41,159 nucleotides of DNA, taken from Lautropia sp. (GTDB lineage: Bacteria > Pseudomonadota > Gammaproteobacteria > Burkholderiales > Burkholderiaceae_E). Position numbers and translations under genes: made by a program. The notes under the pieces are model-generated. The model ran no database searches. It saw nothing but the letters and a program-made list of their open reading frames with translations, and was not told where the DNA came from. Shown piece after piece: positions 1 through 8,754 of the stretch. Location of the stretch: positions 1-41,159 of the forward strand of contig JAUMZD010000033.1 of assembly GCA_030528325.1 (NCBI GenBank), given 5' to 3'. Each line of letters begins with the position of its first letter. Position 1 is the stretch's first letter.

Positions 1-40
1 GCCACGCTTGCCAAGGCATCAAGCCTTGGCGGCGCGTGGC
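1..40. repeat. Nested inverted repeat (strong hairpin) at the window edge
   Basis: Two perfect stems are nested. GCCACGC (1-7) pairs with GCGTGGC (34-40), and GCCAAGGC (10-17) pairs with GCCTTGGC (23-30) around the loop ATCAA. It lies about 60 bases beyond the stop of the minus-strand deacetylase gene, so it could end that transcript, but no T-tract follows on either strand. The outer arms are the same 7-mers as in the hairpin at 40354-40374. Confidence 0.55.
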
Positions 41-69
41 GCCTTGTCAGCCCGCGGTTTTGGGGCCAG

Positions 70-98
70 CGCGGGGACGAATAAGTGCATAACACGCT
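70..98 (+). repeat. 29-bp dispersed repeat, copy 1
   Basis: These 29 bases are identical to 22734-22762, in the same orientation, and both copies are intergenic. This copy abuts the stop codon of the deacetylase gene (99-101, minus strand). It contains the GTGCATAACACGCT arm that forms an inverted repeat in copy 2, but here the matching left arm is missing. It looks like half of a dispersed palindromic element. The function is unknown. Confidence 0.7.
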
Positions 99-1043
99 CT
101 AGGCCGGCAGGTCGGTCAGGCCGATCTCCAGCAGCTCGCGTACATGCTGCTCGACGCTGACGGGCAGCGCCTGAAGGGAATAGCCGCCTTCCAGCATCGA
201 CACCACCTTGCCGCCGCACAGCTTCACCGATTCACGCATCAGCCAGTGCGAGATCCAGGCGTAATCTGCCGTGGTCCAGGCCAGCTGGCCCATGTCGTCG
301 TCACGGTGGGCGTCGAAGCCGGCGGAGATGAAGATCATCTCTGGCTGAAAGGCTGCCAGTGCGGGCCCCCATTGCTCGATGGCCGCCTCCCGCATGGCCT
401 TGCCATTGCTGTAGCCGGGCAACGGCACACTCAGGATGTTCGGCCCCAGCGGGATTTCGCCGTGGTGTGGAAAGATCTGGGGCTGGAAGGTGGACAGCAT
501 CAGCGTGCGCTCGTCGCCGGCCAGGATGTCCTCGCTGCCGTTGCCGTGATGCACGTCGAAGTCGAAGAGCGCCACCCGCTTCAGGCCGAAGGCCTCCAGC
601 GCGTGATACATGCCGACCACGATGTTGTTGTAGAAACAGAAGCCCATCGACGAGTTGCGGGTGGCATGGTGGCCGGGCGGGCGCACGTTGCAGAACACTC
701 GCCGATACTGGCCCGACAGCACCAGCTCGACCGCCATCACGGCAGCACCGGCGGCGTGTCTGGCCGCCGTGAGCGTGTGCCGGTTCATCATCGTGTCGGC
801 ATCCACCGAGAAGTAGCCCTCGGTTGGGGCAACCCGCTCCAGATAGTTCAGATAGCGTTCACTGTGAGCCCGTGCCAGCTGCTCGCGCGTGGCTTCCGGG
901 GCGTCGAAGCCATCCATCAGATCCATCAGGCCGCAGACGAACAGACGGTCTGCCACGACCCGAACCCGATCCGGGGCCTCCGGGTGCCAGTCTCCCATTT
1001 CGTGCAGCGCCGAGCTGCCATGACTGATGTATGCCACGTCCAT
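99..1043 (-). CDS. Histone-deacetylase-family amidohydrolase
   Basis: 314 residues, full length for bacterial class II HDAC-like proteins (acetylpolyamine amidohydrolase / acetoin utilisation AcuC type). The zinc site is intact: D163 and H165 in DFDVHHGNG, and D244 in SAGFDAH. The charge-relay histidines H125-H126 (PPGHHAT) and the late EGGYS tyrosine motif are also present. These enzymes remove acyl groups from polyamines or protein lysines in the cytoplasm, and the sequence alone does not say which. The gene runs leftwards and is divergent from the tRNA. It has no operon partner in the window, and the 29-bp repeat begins at its stop codon. The family call is firm and the substrate is open. 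Confidence 0.93.
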   Translation of the reverse strand: MDVAYISHGSSALHEMGDWHPEAPDRVRVVADRLFVCGLMDLMDGFDAPEATREQLARAHSERYLNYLERVAPTEGYFSVDADTMMNRHTLTAARHAAGAAVMAVELVLSGQYRRVFCNVRPPGHHATRNSSMGFCFYNNIVVGMYHALEAFGLKRVALFDFDVHHGNGSEDILAGDERTLMLSTFQPQIFPHHGEIPLGPNILSVPLPGYSNGKAMREAAIEQWGPALAAFQPEMIFISAGFDAHRDDDMGQLAWTTADYAWISHWLMRESVKLCGGKVVSMLEGGYSLQALPVSVEQHVRELLEIGLTDLPA

Positions 1044-1093
1044 AATGGTTTCATTCTAGATCAGGCCGCAGCGGCTGAAGCCCCCGGATAAAC

Positions 1094-1108
1094 CCCTGTA
1101 GGACAGGG
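1094..1108. other. Small inverted repeat upstream of the deacetylase gene
   Basis: CCCTGT (1094-1099) and ACAGGG (1103-1108) form a perfect 6-bp stem with a 3-base loop, about 50 bases upstream of the deacetylase start at 1043. It could be a leader hairpin or an operator. No further support is visible. The rest of 1044-1283 shows no gene. Confidence 0.3.
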
Positions 1109-1268
1109 ATGCTCAGCGGGGTTGCCCGGGCAGCCCGTCGGGCAGAGGCGCTGGCGAGGGATGCGCCCGGCGCTGCCCGTGGTGCAGGCCGGCGGCAGTG
1201 GACGGAGGGCTGTGGGCCGCCCCGCACACCGGCAGGGACGGGGCTGGGCAGCTGGCGAGGAATCGGCG

Positions 1269-1274
1269 TACAAT
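1269..1274 (+). promoter_or_regulatory. Probable -10 element of the tRNA-Gly promoter
   Basis: TACAAT lies 15 bases before the mature tRNA 5' end and is followed by a GC-rich discriminator (GCGCGGC), as is common for stringently controlled stable RNA genes. No good -35 hexamer is visible 16-18 bases upstream. Confidence 0.4.
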
Positions 1275-1283
1275 GCGCGGCAC

Positions 1284-1357
1284 GCGGGTGTAGTTCAATG
1301 GTAGAACGGCAGCTTCCCAAGCTGCATACGAGGGTTCGATTCCCTTCACCCGCTCCA
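1284..1357 (+). tRNA. glyU: tRNA-Gly (anticodon CCC)
   Basis: A complete cloverleaf is seen. The acceptor stem pairs GCGGGTG with CACCCGC, the D arm contains TTCAATGGTA, and the anticodon stem pairs GCAGC with GCTGC around the loop TTCCCAA (anticodon CCC, reading GGG). The T arm contains GGGTTCGATTCCC, and the 3' TCCA is encoded. It closely resembles E. coli glyU. It stands alone, between the divergent deacetylase gene and the convergent repeat-protein gene. Confidence 0.97.
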
Positions 1358-1692
1358 TCCTTCCTTCCTGCTCTGTGTGGTCAACCCGCATTCCCAGTTG
1401 GGCGCCGGGCTCCATCGCTCCTTTCCTCTTCCTGTTTGGCTCCCCCAGTCTGGTCATGGGCAGACTCGGCACCTTTTTTTCAGGCCTTTGCAGGTGCGGT
1501 GAAAGCGGCCATGTCGTAAAAACGGGGGCTCCTTCCTGAAGGTGTCGCAGGTGTGCAGAGGGGATGAAGCAGGTCAGTGATATTGGCTGGCCTGCTCAGA
1601 GGGCCCGTCACGTCAGGCGAAGTCAGATGTCGGGCCGCGCTTCGTTCGGCCCGTTGGGGGCTGCCATGATGCTGATGAATGTTTCCGGGGCA
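1358..1692. other. 335-bp noncoding stretch between tRNA-Gly and the repeat-protein gene
   Basis: No gene, known RNA or insertion sequence is recognisable. It holds the 3' flank of the tRNA, a short T-run near 1473-1480 that could end tRNA transcription, and the stem at 1631-1653 listed separately. The tRNA 3' end is not duplicated nearby, so there is no sign of an integrase attachment site. Confidence 0.5.
1631..1653 (-). terminator. Stem-loop after the repeat-protein gene
   Basis: CGGGCCG (1631-1637) pairs with CGGCCCG (1647-1653) around a 9-base loop, about 40 bases beyond the minus-strand stop at 1693. The position fits a transcription terminator, but there is no T-tract, so factor-independent termination is uncertain. 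Confidence 0.4.
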
Positions 1693-4600
1693 TCAGATCA
1701 GGGGCGGTTCCTGGTGTACGTCCTGGAGCAGAGCGCTGTCCATCAGGGATGACAGGGCCAGAGCGTGGCGATCGGGGAGCATGCTGTGCGAAGAAGGCGG
1801 CGTGCCTGAGGCTGCCGCACCTTCCGTCAGCATCTCGGCGGTCAGCACGATGCCCGATTTCTCGACGACCCGGCTGCTGACCGATGTCCGGTCGTCGTCC
1901 GTCGTCGCCTCGTCATCCTGTGGGTCGGTGGGGGCTGGTGCGGGGGTCTCGGTCAGTCGGATCGTCCGGACCGTCTCGGGCCTGAGGGTCGACCCGGATC
2001 TCGTGCTGCTCATCTGGCCGATCACGATGCTGCCGCCCGTGTTGTGGGTGCTGTCCCAGCCCATGCGTTCCAGCGAGCCATGACCGAAGCTGTTGTCGTG
2101 CGTCACGGCACTGTCCCAGTGTTGCCCTTTGCCATAGACCCGAAGCGGGTTGTGATGGTCTGCTTGCTCGATGACGAAGGCGCTGAGGGTCTGGCTCGTG
2201 CTCTGGGCATGCATGACGTCATCGCCGCGCAGACCTTCTGCCTTGAACAGGTATTCGTCGAGCCATTGCCGTTCCGTGTCGTTGTCGATGGACAGCAGGG
2301 TGCCGCCGGCGGCCTGGGCCCGCTGCATGGCTTCTTCCCGGGTGATGGGGGCATCCAGCCTGATCAGCTCATAGGCTGTCGTGCCCTGGTTGTGAAGGGC
2401 ATGTACATACCGTGTCCGTCCGTCTTCCAGCGTTTCCGTCACGGCCAGCACCTTGAAGGCGAGCGGATTGCTGGATGAGCCTCGCGCCATGACATGATGG
2501 AACACCCCCGGGGCGATCATGGTGATCTGGTCATGGCCGACGACGGGCCGGTCGACATCGCCCGTGGAGGTGGGTGGGTCGGCCTCTTTCACCCGAACCA
2601 TGACTTCGACGTAGTGGGATTGGTGGTTGACGACCCCCTTGCCGTTCTGATCCTGGGGATAGAAGCCGAGTGTGCCACCGGCATTGGCATTGGTGTCCCA
2701 GTAGAGGTTGCCAAAATCCCCGGGGCGGATGACGTCTCCTTCCCTGACCGAAACGATCTCGCCGTTCTCGCGGCGGATGGTGAGCGCCGTGTACGATGAA
2801 TCGACGTCGTCGTTCTCGAAGACGGTCGTGAACTTGATCGAGGCCGGCGGGTGGTCGTCATCCGTGCCGGTGAACAGGCGCTTGTCCAGGCGAACCAGTG
2901 TCCTGAAGGGCAGGGTGAGGGTCGTTTCGTAGCGATCCACATGGAACTGCTTACCCCATCGTGTCCATTCCCTGAAAGGGTCCAGCGTCGTCACCTTGCC
3001 CTCGTACTTCGGATCCGGGCCAGACTCGATCACCTGATAGCGGATCGGGCTACCCCCCTCGATCACCCGCTTGTTGTCATCAACGGGCCTGAACGAGAAG
3101 GATCCTCCCGTCGTTTCACTGCTTCGCCAGATGATGCGGCGGATGTCCTCCCCCATGATGATGTCGCCGACCCGGATTTCGGTTTCCGGCTTCCCGCCGA
3201 CGGCGCTCAGACGCAGGGCAGACACGCCCGGGTTCGTGTCGCCGATTTCGTCGATCGACTCGAAACGCACCCCGTAACTGCCTGCGCGACGATAATCGGG
3301 CGCGGTGCCCAGAAACATCCCCGAGTGTCGTGCACCATAGGGAATGTCGATCCCGAAAGGGTTCATCATGAGCTTGTATGCCGTAGAACCATAAATCGGG
3401 AAATAAATGGGAAAGGCAGGAGATTCATAAACCGTGATCGACTGTCTGTCGACCCCGCCCAGGGGCTGCTGGTCGGCATCCAGCACGTCGAAGTGGATGG
3501 TGCCACCGGAATTGTGTTGCGCGTCCCATACCACCTTGTCGAAGTCGTCCCGGTGGATGATCTGGTTGCGGCTCAGTGGCTGATCCCAGCCATTTTTCCG
3601 AAGGAAAAGGGCCCTGGAGCCATAGCCGCCGTCGTTCCAGTCGATGCGGATGTATTCGGGCGCACGGGTGGGGTCGGTACCGGCAAACAGGCTGGCGGGC
3701 AACAGCCGTTTGCGATCCAGCGCAACGCCCACTTCCGGGTTTCCGTCCGTGGGTTCCGGGTAGGCCGGGGCCGGTGAGCTGCCCTCGCTGATCGTGACCG
3801 TCCGGGCCGCCGCGCCTGCCCATTCGCCGCCATCGGCATTCACGGGCACGAACCGGAAGCTGCCACCACTATTGATCGAGCTGTCCCAGCTGAGCCTGTC
3901 GAAATGCTCGGCGGGAATCACCTGGTTCACCTGCACCGATACCGCCGGATTCGTGCCGCTGCCATCGGCATCGAGCTTCAGTGGCAGTACCGCGCCCGGC
4001 TCCGGTGCCTCGGGGTCGATGGCTTCGATCCGGATGGCGGGCGGTTTGCGCGCGTCGTCCGTTCCGTTGAACAGGCTGTCGGACAGCCTGATCGTGCCAT
4101 TCTGGACGACCTTCAACGGGTCGTTCTGCTGCGGATAGACCGGCGGCGCAGCGGCTTCCCGGATCGTGACCGTCTGTTCCTCACTGCCCGGTATCCGGTG
4201 CTGCTGCTCGTCCAGTGCCTCGAAGCGGAAACTGCCCCCCTGGCTGCCGGCCGCGTTCCAGATCAGCCTGTCGAATTGCGTGCTGTCGATCACCTGGTTG
4301 ACCTGGACGGTCTCGGCTGGCAGGTTGCCCTCGCCATCCGGGTCGAGCAGCAGCGGTGTCGGCGATGCGTTGTCCGGATGGTTCGGCGTGATGCTCAGTA
4401 TGCGTATGCCGGCAGGGGCGCGGGCAGGGTCTGTGCCGGTGAACAGGGATTCAGGCAGCTTACGGCTCTGGTCGTGTGCAACTGCAGCGCTTGGGCTGCT
4501 GGCATAGGCCGGAAGAGGGCGTCCCTCGGCTACCCGGATGCTGTGCTCCACCGGCTGACCATCAGCCTTCAGGATGGGCCGGCCAGCGGCATCGAGCGCG

Positions 4601-7575
4601 ATGAACCGGAAATCACCGCCTGCGTTGCCTTGTGCATGCCAGCCGATCTCGCCGAACCGTGCCGCGTCAATGACATCGCCAACGTTCAGCTTCTGTGCTG
4701 AAGCCTGCTCTCCCAGGAGAAGCGGGCTATCGTCTTGACTGGGCTCGGCAGGGCGGATGGCGGTGATGCGGATGCCGGCCGGCTTTCTGCTTTCAACGGT
4801 TCCTTCAAATAGTGAGGCATCGAAGGTTTTGAAGGCATCATGCACGACGACCTGATCGGGCTGAGCCGCTTCGTATGCGGGGGGCAGAGGAGATTCATGC
4901 ACCGTCACGCTCTGCTCGACGGCATGCGGAATATCACTGCCATCGGCATTGACCGGGACGAAGCGGAAACGGCCGTTTTCGCCTGTCTGCGCATTCCAGC
5001 GCAGTGAACCGAATGCTTCTGCAGCAATCCGTTCGCCAGCGGTTACGGGCGTGCCATCTGCATGAGTCAATGCATTCGCCAGGGGGCTGCCATCTACCGT
5101 TTCGATGGCCTGGATCCGGACGGCGGGCGGAGACCTTTGAGGGTCGGCACCATTGAACACGGCGGCCGATATGGCAGTGCCGGTTACGTCATGAGGGACA
5201 TGCAGCGTCGTTGCATCCGGATAGGCGGGCAGCGCTGCGTGTTCGTGGATGCTGATGGTCTGCTCGGCAGAACCAAGAATCCGGCTGCCATCGGCATTGA
5301 TGGCCTCGAAGCTGAAGCGGCCACCCTGATTGCCGGCCGCCTGCCAGTTGATGAATGCGAAATCGGCCGCTTCGACGATGCTGTTCATCCCCAGTGTGCG
5401 AGGCGCCTCTCCCGGCCTGGATACGGTCAGGGGTGTGTCGTCGGTGCCATGCTGGCCCTGTGGGTCGATGGATGTGATGCGGATGGCGAACGGTTTCCGG
5501 CTGCTGTCGGCTCCTGTGAAGTGCGACGCGTCCAGCTGCAGCCCGGCATCATGGGCCACGCGCAGAGACGTGTCCTGATCGGAATAGTTGGGGGGCAGCG
5601 GGTGTGCAAAGATGTTGACGGTCTGTTCAGGCGAGCCCAGCAAGGTGGTGCCGTCGGCATTGGCAGCGACAAAGCGGAAATGTCCACCGGCATTCGATGT
5701 GCTGTCCCATGCCAGCTGGTCGAAATCCCTGGCCAGAATCAGCCAGCCTTCGCTCACTTTCTGGCCTCGTGGCCCGAAAATCAGTGTGCCAGCTTCGGTA
5801 TCGTCTGGGCTATTGGCTTCGATGGCGGTGATCCGGATCGCAGCAGGTTGCCGTCCGGGATCGTCCCCCGCCAGCACGCTCGCTGCGATCGGTTTCAGGC
5901 CGTGATGTTCAACATGCAGTTTGTCGTGCTGAGCAGGATACCCGGGAGGGATCGGGTGCTCGTGGACGCTCAGCGTTTGCTCGCTGGAGCCAAGAATCTG
6001 TTTGCCATTGGCCGTCAGTGGCACGAAGCCGAAGCGGCCGCCTTCGTTCTGCCCGGCATGCCAGACGATCCTGCTGAAGTCTGCCTTGTCGATGACGTCA
6101 CCCTGTGCGAGGGGAGTGTGTTGGCCATCGTTGCCAGACCGTGAGAGGGGAGATCCGCTGCCGGGTGTCTTGTTCTGTTCCTCGATGAGCGTGATCCGGA
6201 CCGCTGCCGGCAGACGCTGCTGATCCGTGCCTGTGAAGACGATGCGTGACAGACTCAGGCTCGCGTCATGTGCCACGGGTAGGGGAGCCTGATTCGGTGG
6301 ATAGGTGGGCGCTGGCGGGTGAACCTCCACCTCGATGGTCTGCTCTGGTATGCCGGTCATGGCCTGCCGATTGGCATCCAGCGGCCTGAAACTGAAATGG
6401 CCGCCCTGATTCCCGGTGCCATCCCAGACGATCTTGTCGAAATCCTCGGCTTCGATGATCTGTCCAGCCACGATGGCACCGCCATCCGGCTTGTTCAGCC
6501 GCAGGCCTGTCCCGCTTCCCTCCTGTTCGGCCACCGTTTCGATCGATTCGATCCGGACGATCCGGATGAAGGCAGGCCGTTTCTCGAGAAGCTTGCCAGC
6601 AAACACCGTGGCGTCAAACGTGAGGGTGCCGTCATGGGACGTCACGTTCGTGAGCGGGGTTTCCGGGTAGTGTGGTGCCGACGTGCCTGACGTTTCAGGA
6701 GCCGGCTGCATGGGAGCCGTATCGGGCTGGGCCGGTTGATCGGTCGCCGGCGCATCAGGCTGGATACCTGTGGTATCCGGAGCGCTCTGGTCGGTCTTGT
6801 CCGGCTTTCCTGGCTGCGCGTGAGGCAGGGCGGGGGGTTCCGGGCTGCCCTGAGCTGTGTCATCGTGGATGGGGTCAACTGGACGCGCCGGTTTTTCTGC
6901 CTGATCAGCGAGGCTGTCGCCTGTGCGACCTGCATGGGCATCTGTCGTCGCACGGCCCGCGGCGTTGCGGGCACGGACCGCGTCCGCATGATTCATCATG
7001 CGATTCACGGCCAGGGCCTGTGTTGCCAGGGCGCCCAACCACACATCGACCGCCGACACGCCGGCCGTTGTCCCGGACAACCCTGTCGAGCCTGCGTCCA
7101 CCGCCGTGACGGTGCTGCCGGCCCTCTCTCCCCCTGACAGCAGACTCAGCTGCCCGCCATCCGTCGGACTGCCCGATGCGTCCGCCATGTCCTTCGATGG
7201 CGAGTGGAAAGGGTTGAGTGCAGCCTGGTGCGTGTCACCCGATGAAGGGCCCTGATGGGCTGGCGCCGTGTCCATTGCTGCTTCAGGCATGGGGCGCCGG
7301 GATCCGATTCCACCTTGCCCCGTGTCGCGCACGTGGCGATCCGCAGTATCTGCCTGGGGAGCAGGAATCGTCACGCTCTGAAGCCTGCCCGTGTTGCCGG
7401 TTGCAGATTTCAATGCTGAAAGCGTTAGACGATCCTTTGTGGCTGTCATGGCAGGCGTCATCCTGGGGCAGGCGGGAGTCCTCTGGCCTGTGGATGGTGA
7501 CGCCAATTCGGCAGGCAGGACAGGGGATCGGGACGGGCGGTCGTCACCTCGTGCTGGATGACTGCAGGGGGCCAT
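1693..7575 (-). CDS. Very large tandem-repeat protein with a C-type-lectin-like insertion, putative adhesin
   Basis: 1960 residues, family not recognised. Residues 1 to about 300 are rich in Pro, Asp, Ala, Gln and Thr, with one helical patch (VWLGALATQALAVNRMM). From about 300 onward come about twelve repeats of ~100-120 residues. Each has a VAHD-like start, an LF.GTD motif, an R.PAAIRI strand, a GDVI..DFD..VWD segment, N.GG.FRF, NADG and EQTVTVHE, and ends P.YP. The twelfth is interrupted by a stretch resembling the start of a C-type lectin fold (REEAMQRAQAAGGTLLSID). No Sec signal, LPXTG, RTX nonapeptide or autotransporter barrel is visible, so the export route is unknown. The start at 7575 is preceded by GAGAGG at 8 bases. 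A surface or secreted adhesive role is inferred from architecture only. Confidence 0.8.
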   Translation of the reverse strand: MAPCSHPARGDDRPSRSPVLPAELASPSTGQRTPACPRMTPAMTATKDRLTLSALKSATGNTGRLQSVTIPAPQADTADRHVRDTGQGGIGSRRPMPEAAMDTAPAHQGPSSGDTHQAALNPFHSPSKDMADASGSPTDGGQLSLLSGGERAGSTVTAVDAGSTGLSGTTAGVSAVDVWLGALATQALAVNRMMNHADAVRARNAAGRATTDAHAGRTGDSLADQAEKPARPVDPIHDDTAQGSPEPPALPHAQPGKPDKTDQSAPDTTGIQPDAPATDQPAQPDTAPMQPAPETSGTSAPHYPETPLTNVTSHDGTLTFDATVFAGKLLEKRPAFIRIVRIESIETVAEQEGSGTGLRLNKPDGGAIVAGQIIEAEDFDKIVWDGTGNQGGHFSFRPLDANRQAMTGIPEQTIEVEVHPPAPTYPPNQAPLPVAHDASLSLSRIVFTGTDQQRLPAAVRITLIEEQNKTPGSGSPLSRSGNDGQHTPLAQGDVIDKADFSRIVWHAGQNEGGRFGFVPLTANGKQILGSSEQTLSVHEHPIPPGYPAQHDKLHVEHHGLKPIAASVLAGDDPGRQPAAIRITAIEANSPDDTEAGTLIFGPRGQKVSEGWLILARDFDQLAWDSTSNAGGHFRFVAANADGTTLLGSPEQTVNIFAHPLPPNYSDQDTSLRVAHDAGLQLDASHFTGADSSRKPFAIRITSIDPQGQHGTDDTPLTVSRPGEAPRTLGMNSIVEAADFAFINWQAAGNQGGRFSFEAINADGSRILGSAEQTISIHEHAALPAYPDATTLHVPHDVTGTAISAAVFNGADPQRSPPAVRIQAIETVDGSPLANALTHADGTPVTAGERIAAEAFGSLRWNAQTGENGRFRFVPVNADGSDIPHAVEQSVTVHESPLPPAYEAAQPDQVVVHDAFKTFDASLFEGTVESRKPAGIRITAIRPAEPSQDDSPLLLGEQASAQKLNVGDVIDAARFGEIGWHAQGNAGGDFRFIALDAAGRPILKADGQPVEHSIRVAEGRPLPAYASSPSAAVAHDQSRKLPESLFTGTDPARAPAGIRILSITPNHPDNASPTPLLLDPDGEGNLPAETVQVNQVIDSTQFDRLIWNAAGSQGGSFRFEALDEQQHRIPGSEEQTVTIREAAAPPVYPQQNDPLKVVQNGTIRLSDSLFNGTDDARKPPAIRIEAIDPEAPEPGAVLPLKLDADGSGTNPAVSVQVNQVIPAEHFDRLSWDSSINSGGSFRFVPVNADGGEWAGAAARTVTISEGSSPAPAYPEPTDGNPEVGVALDRKRLLPASLFAGTDPTRAPEYIRIDWNDGGYGSRALFLRKNGWDQPLSRNQIIHRDDFDKVVWDAQHNSGGTIHFDVLDADQQPLGGVDRQSITVYESPAFPIYFPIYGSTAYKLMMNPFGIDIPYGARHSGMFLGTAPDYRRAGSYGVRFESIDEIGDTNPGVSALRLSAVGGKPETEIRVGDIIMGEDIRRIIWRSSETTGGSFSFRPVDDNKRVIEGGSPIRYQVIESGPDPKYEGKVTTLDPFREWTRWGKQFHVDRYETTLTLPFRTLVRLDKRLFTGTDDDHPPASIKFTTVFENDDVDSSYTALTIRRENGEIVSVREGDVIRPGDFGNLYWDTNANAGGTLGFYPQDQNGKGVVNHQSHYVEVMVRVKEADPPTSTGDVDRPVVGHDQITMIAPGVFHHVMARGSSSNPLAFKVLAVTETLEDGRTRYVHALHNQGTTAYELIRLDAPITREEAMQRAQAAGGTLLSIDNDTERQWLDEYLFKAEGLRGDDVMHAQSTSQTLSAFVIEQADHHNPLRVYGKGQHWDSAVTHDNSFGHGSLERMGWDSTHNTGGSIVIGQMSSTRSGSTLRPETVRTIRLTETPAPAPTDPQDDEATTDDDRTSVSSRVVEKSGIVLTAEMLTEGAAASGTPPSSHSMLPDRHALALSSLMDSALLQDVHQEPPLI

Positions 7576-7738
7576 CGAGCATGCCTCTCAGGTCTGCTCC
7601 TAGGGTTTTTCATGGTAGATAAAGCTTTAAAGTTAAATTAAATTGGTATAAAGAATTGGATCCGGGGCACTCACGCCCCGGAATCCGCCAGACCAGCCAT
7701 GACCCCCCCCTGGAGGGGAGGGACGGCGAGGAGACACG
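7576..7738. promoter_or_regulatory. Divergent AT-rich promoter region with a leader hairpin
   Basis: This separates the repeat-protein gene from the first TRAP gene. A block at about 7611-7657 is strikingly AT-rich for this genome and contains the palindrome TAAAGCTTTA (7620-7629). TATAAA (7647-7652) is a possible -10 for the rightward operon, without a convincing -35. Next comes a strong hairpin: GGATCCGGGGC (7658-7668) pairs with GCCCCGG plus ATCC (7675-7686) with one bulged base. It would lie near the 5' end of the TRAP mRNA. The AT palindrome is a candidate operator, perhaps for the MarR protein at 21988. That link is inference. Confidence 0.5.
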
Positions 7739-8704
7739 ATGAGCAAACTGTTGAGAGCGACCCTGTTTGGCCTGTCTGCTGCATGGCTGGCCGGCACTGC
7801 TGCTGCAGCCGAGGTCACCCTGAAGGCCGTCAACGCCTTCAATCCCGGCACCTTCTTCTCGAAGCGCTTCGAGACCTTCGTCCAGAAGCTGAATGAAGAC
7901 GGCAAGGGGGTGCTGCAGATCAGGGTCGTGGGCGGGCCAGAGGCCATTCCGGTGTTCGAGATCGGCAATGCGGTTCGTGCAGGCGTGGTGGATATGGCCA
8001 ATACCTCGGCCGTCTTCCATGCCAATCTGGTGCCCGAGGCATTGGCCATGACCTTCACCGACAAGCCGATTCAGGAACTGCGCGAGAACGGCGGTCATGC
8101 GCTGCTGGACCAGATCCATCAGAAGAAGGCCAACATGCGCTGGCTGGCCCGGGTGAGCGACGGGCTGCGCTATCACATCTACACCAACAGGAAGGTGGAT
8201 ACCGTGGCAGGCCTGAAGGGGCTCAAGCTGCGCAGCTCACCCGTATTTCTTGTACTGTTCCGGGAGGTGGGCGTATCGGCACTGCAGTTGCCGCCCGGTG
8301 AGGTTTACACCGCCCTGGAGCGGGGGGTGGTCGATGGTTATGGCTGGCCGTCGGTAGGCGTGTTCGATCTGGGCTGGCAGGAAAAGACCAGATACCGGAT
8401 CGATCCCGGTTTCTACAACGTCGAGGTCAGCCTGTTCATCAACCAGCGGAAGTGGCAGTCACTCACCCCTGAACAGCAGCAGTTGCTGGAAAAGACCGTC
8501 GCCTGGGTTGAAGCCCGCAATGCAGATGACAAGGCCGTGGCAGATCAGGAAACGTCCCGTCTGAAAGAGGCGGGTGTCGAGGTCATGACGTGGCCCGAGG
8601 ATCAGGCCGAAGCCTTGCGTAAAACCGCGTTCGACGCTGCCTGGGCCTCGGTGAAAAGGGCCAATCCGAAGGATGCGGCAGAGATCGAGAAGCTGTTCCG
8701 CTGA
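7739..8704 (+). CDS. TRAP transporter substrate-binding protein (DctP), system 1
   Basis: 321 residues with a clear Sec signal peptide (hydrophobic core then AGTAAAA, cleavage before EVTLKAV). The mature part is a typical DctP/TAXI-like periplasmic receptor. It has the conserved LRSSPVFL arginine segment that usually contacts a substrate carboxylate, followed by PGEVYTALERGVVDGYGWP. It would bind an organic acid in the periplasm and deliver it to the DctQ/DctM proteins encoded next. The start is fixed by GAGGAG 7 bases upstream. It is the first gene of the long rightward locus. Such receptors use carboxylate ligands, and with the Rieske and CoA-ligase genes downstream an aromatic acid is plausible but not shown. 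Confidence 0.9.
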   Translation: MSKLLRATLFGLSAAWLAGTAAAAEVTLKAVNAFNPGTFFSKRFETFVQKLNEDGKGVLQIRVVGGPEAIPVFEIGNAVRAGVVDMANTSAVFHANLVPEALAMTFTDKPIQELRENGGHALLDQIHQKKANMRWLARVSDGLRYHIYTNRKVDTVAGLKGLKLRSSPVFLVLFREVGVSALQLPPGEVYTALERGVVDGYGWPSVGVFDLGWQEKTRYRIDPGFYNVEVSLFINQRKWQSLTPEQQQLLEKTVAWVEARNADDKAVADQETSRLKEAGVEVMTWPEDQAEALRKTAFDAAWASVKRANPKDAAEIEKLFR

Positions 8705-8754
8705 GGCGAACCGTTTTGTCGGGGCTGCGCCCTGAATGACGAAGGAGAGCAGGC

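Noticed and set aside
70..98. Possible DnaA box (TTATGCAC on the minus strand)
   Set aside because: Single, imperfect, and part of a longer repeat found at an unrelated place. No origin genes or box clusters nearby.
1284..1357. tRNA-Gly as an integration site of a genomic island
   Set aside because: No integrase gene and no second copy of the tRNA 3' end is visible in the window.
1693..7575. RTX toxin or LapA-type adhesin identity for the repeat protein
   Set aside because: No GGxGxDxxx nonapeptides and no N-terminal retention module were recognised, so these names would be unsupported.
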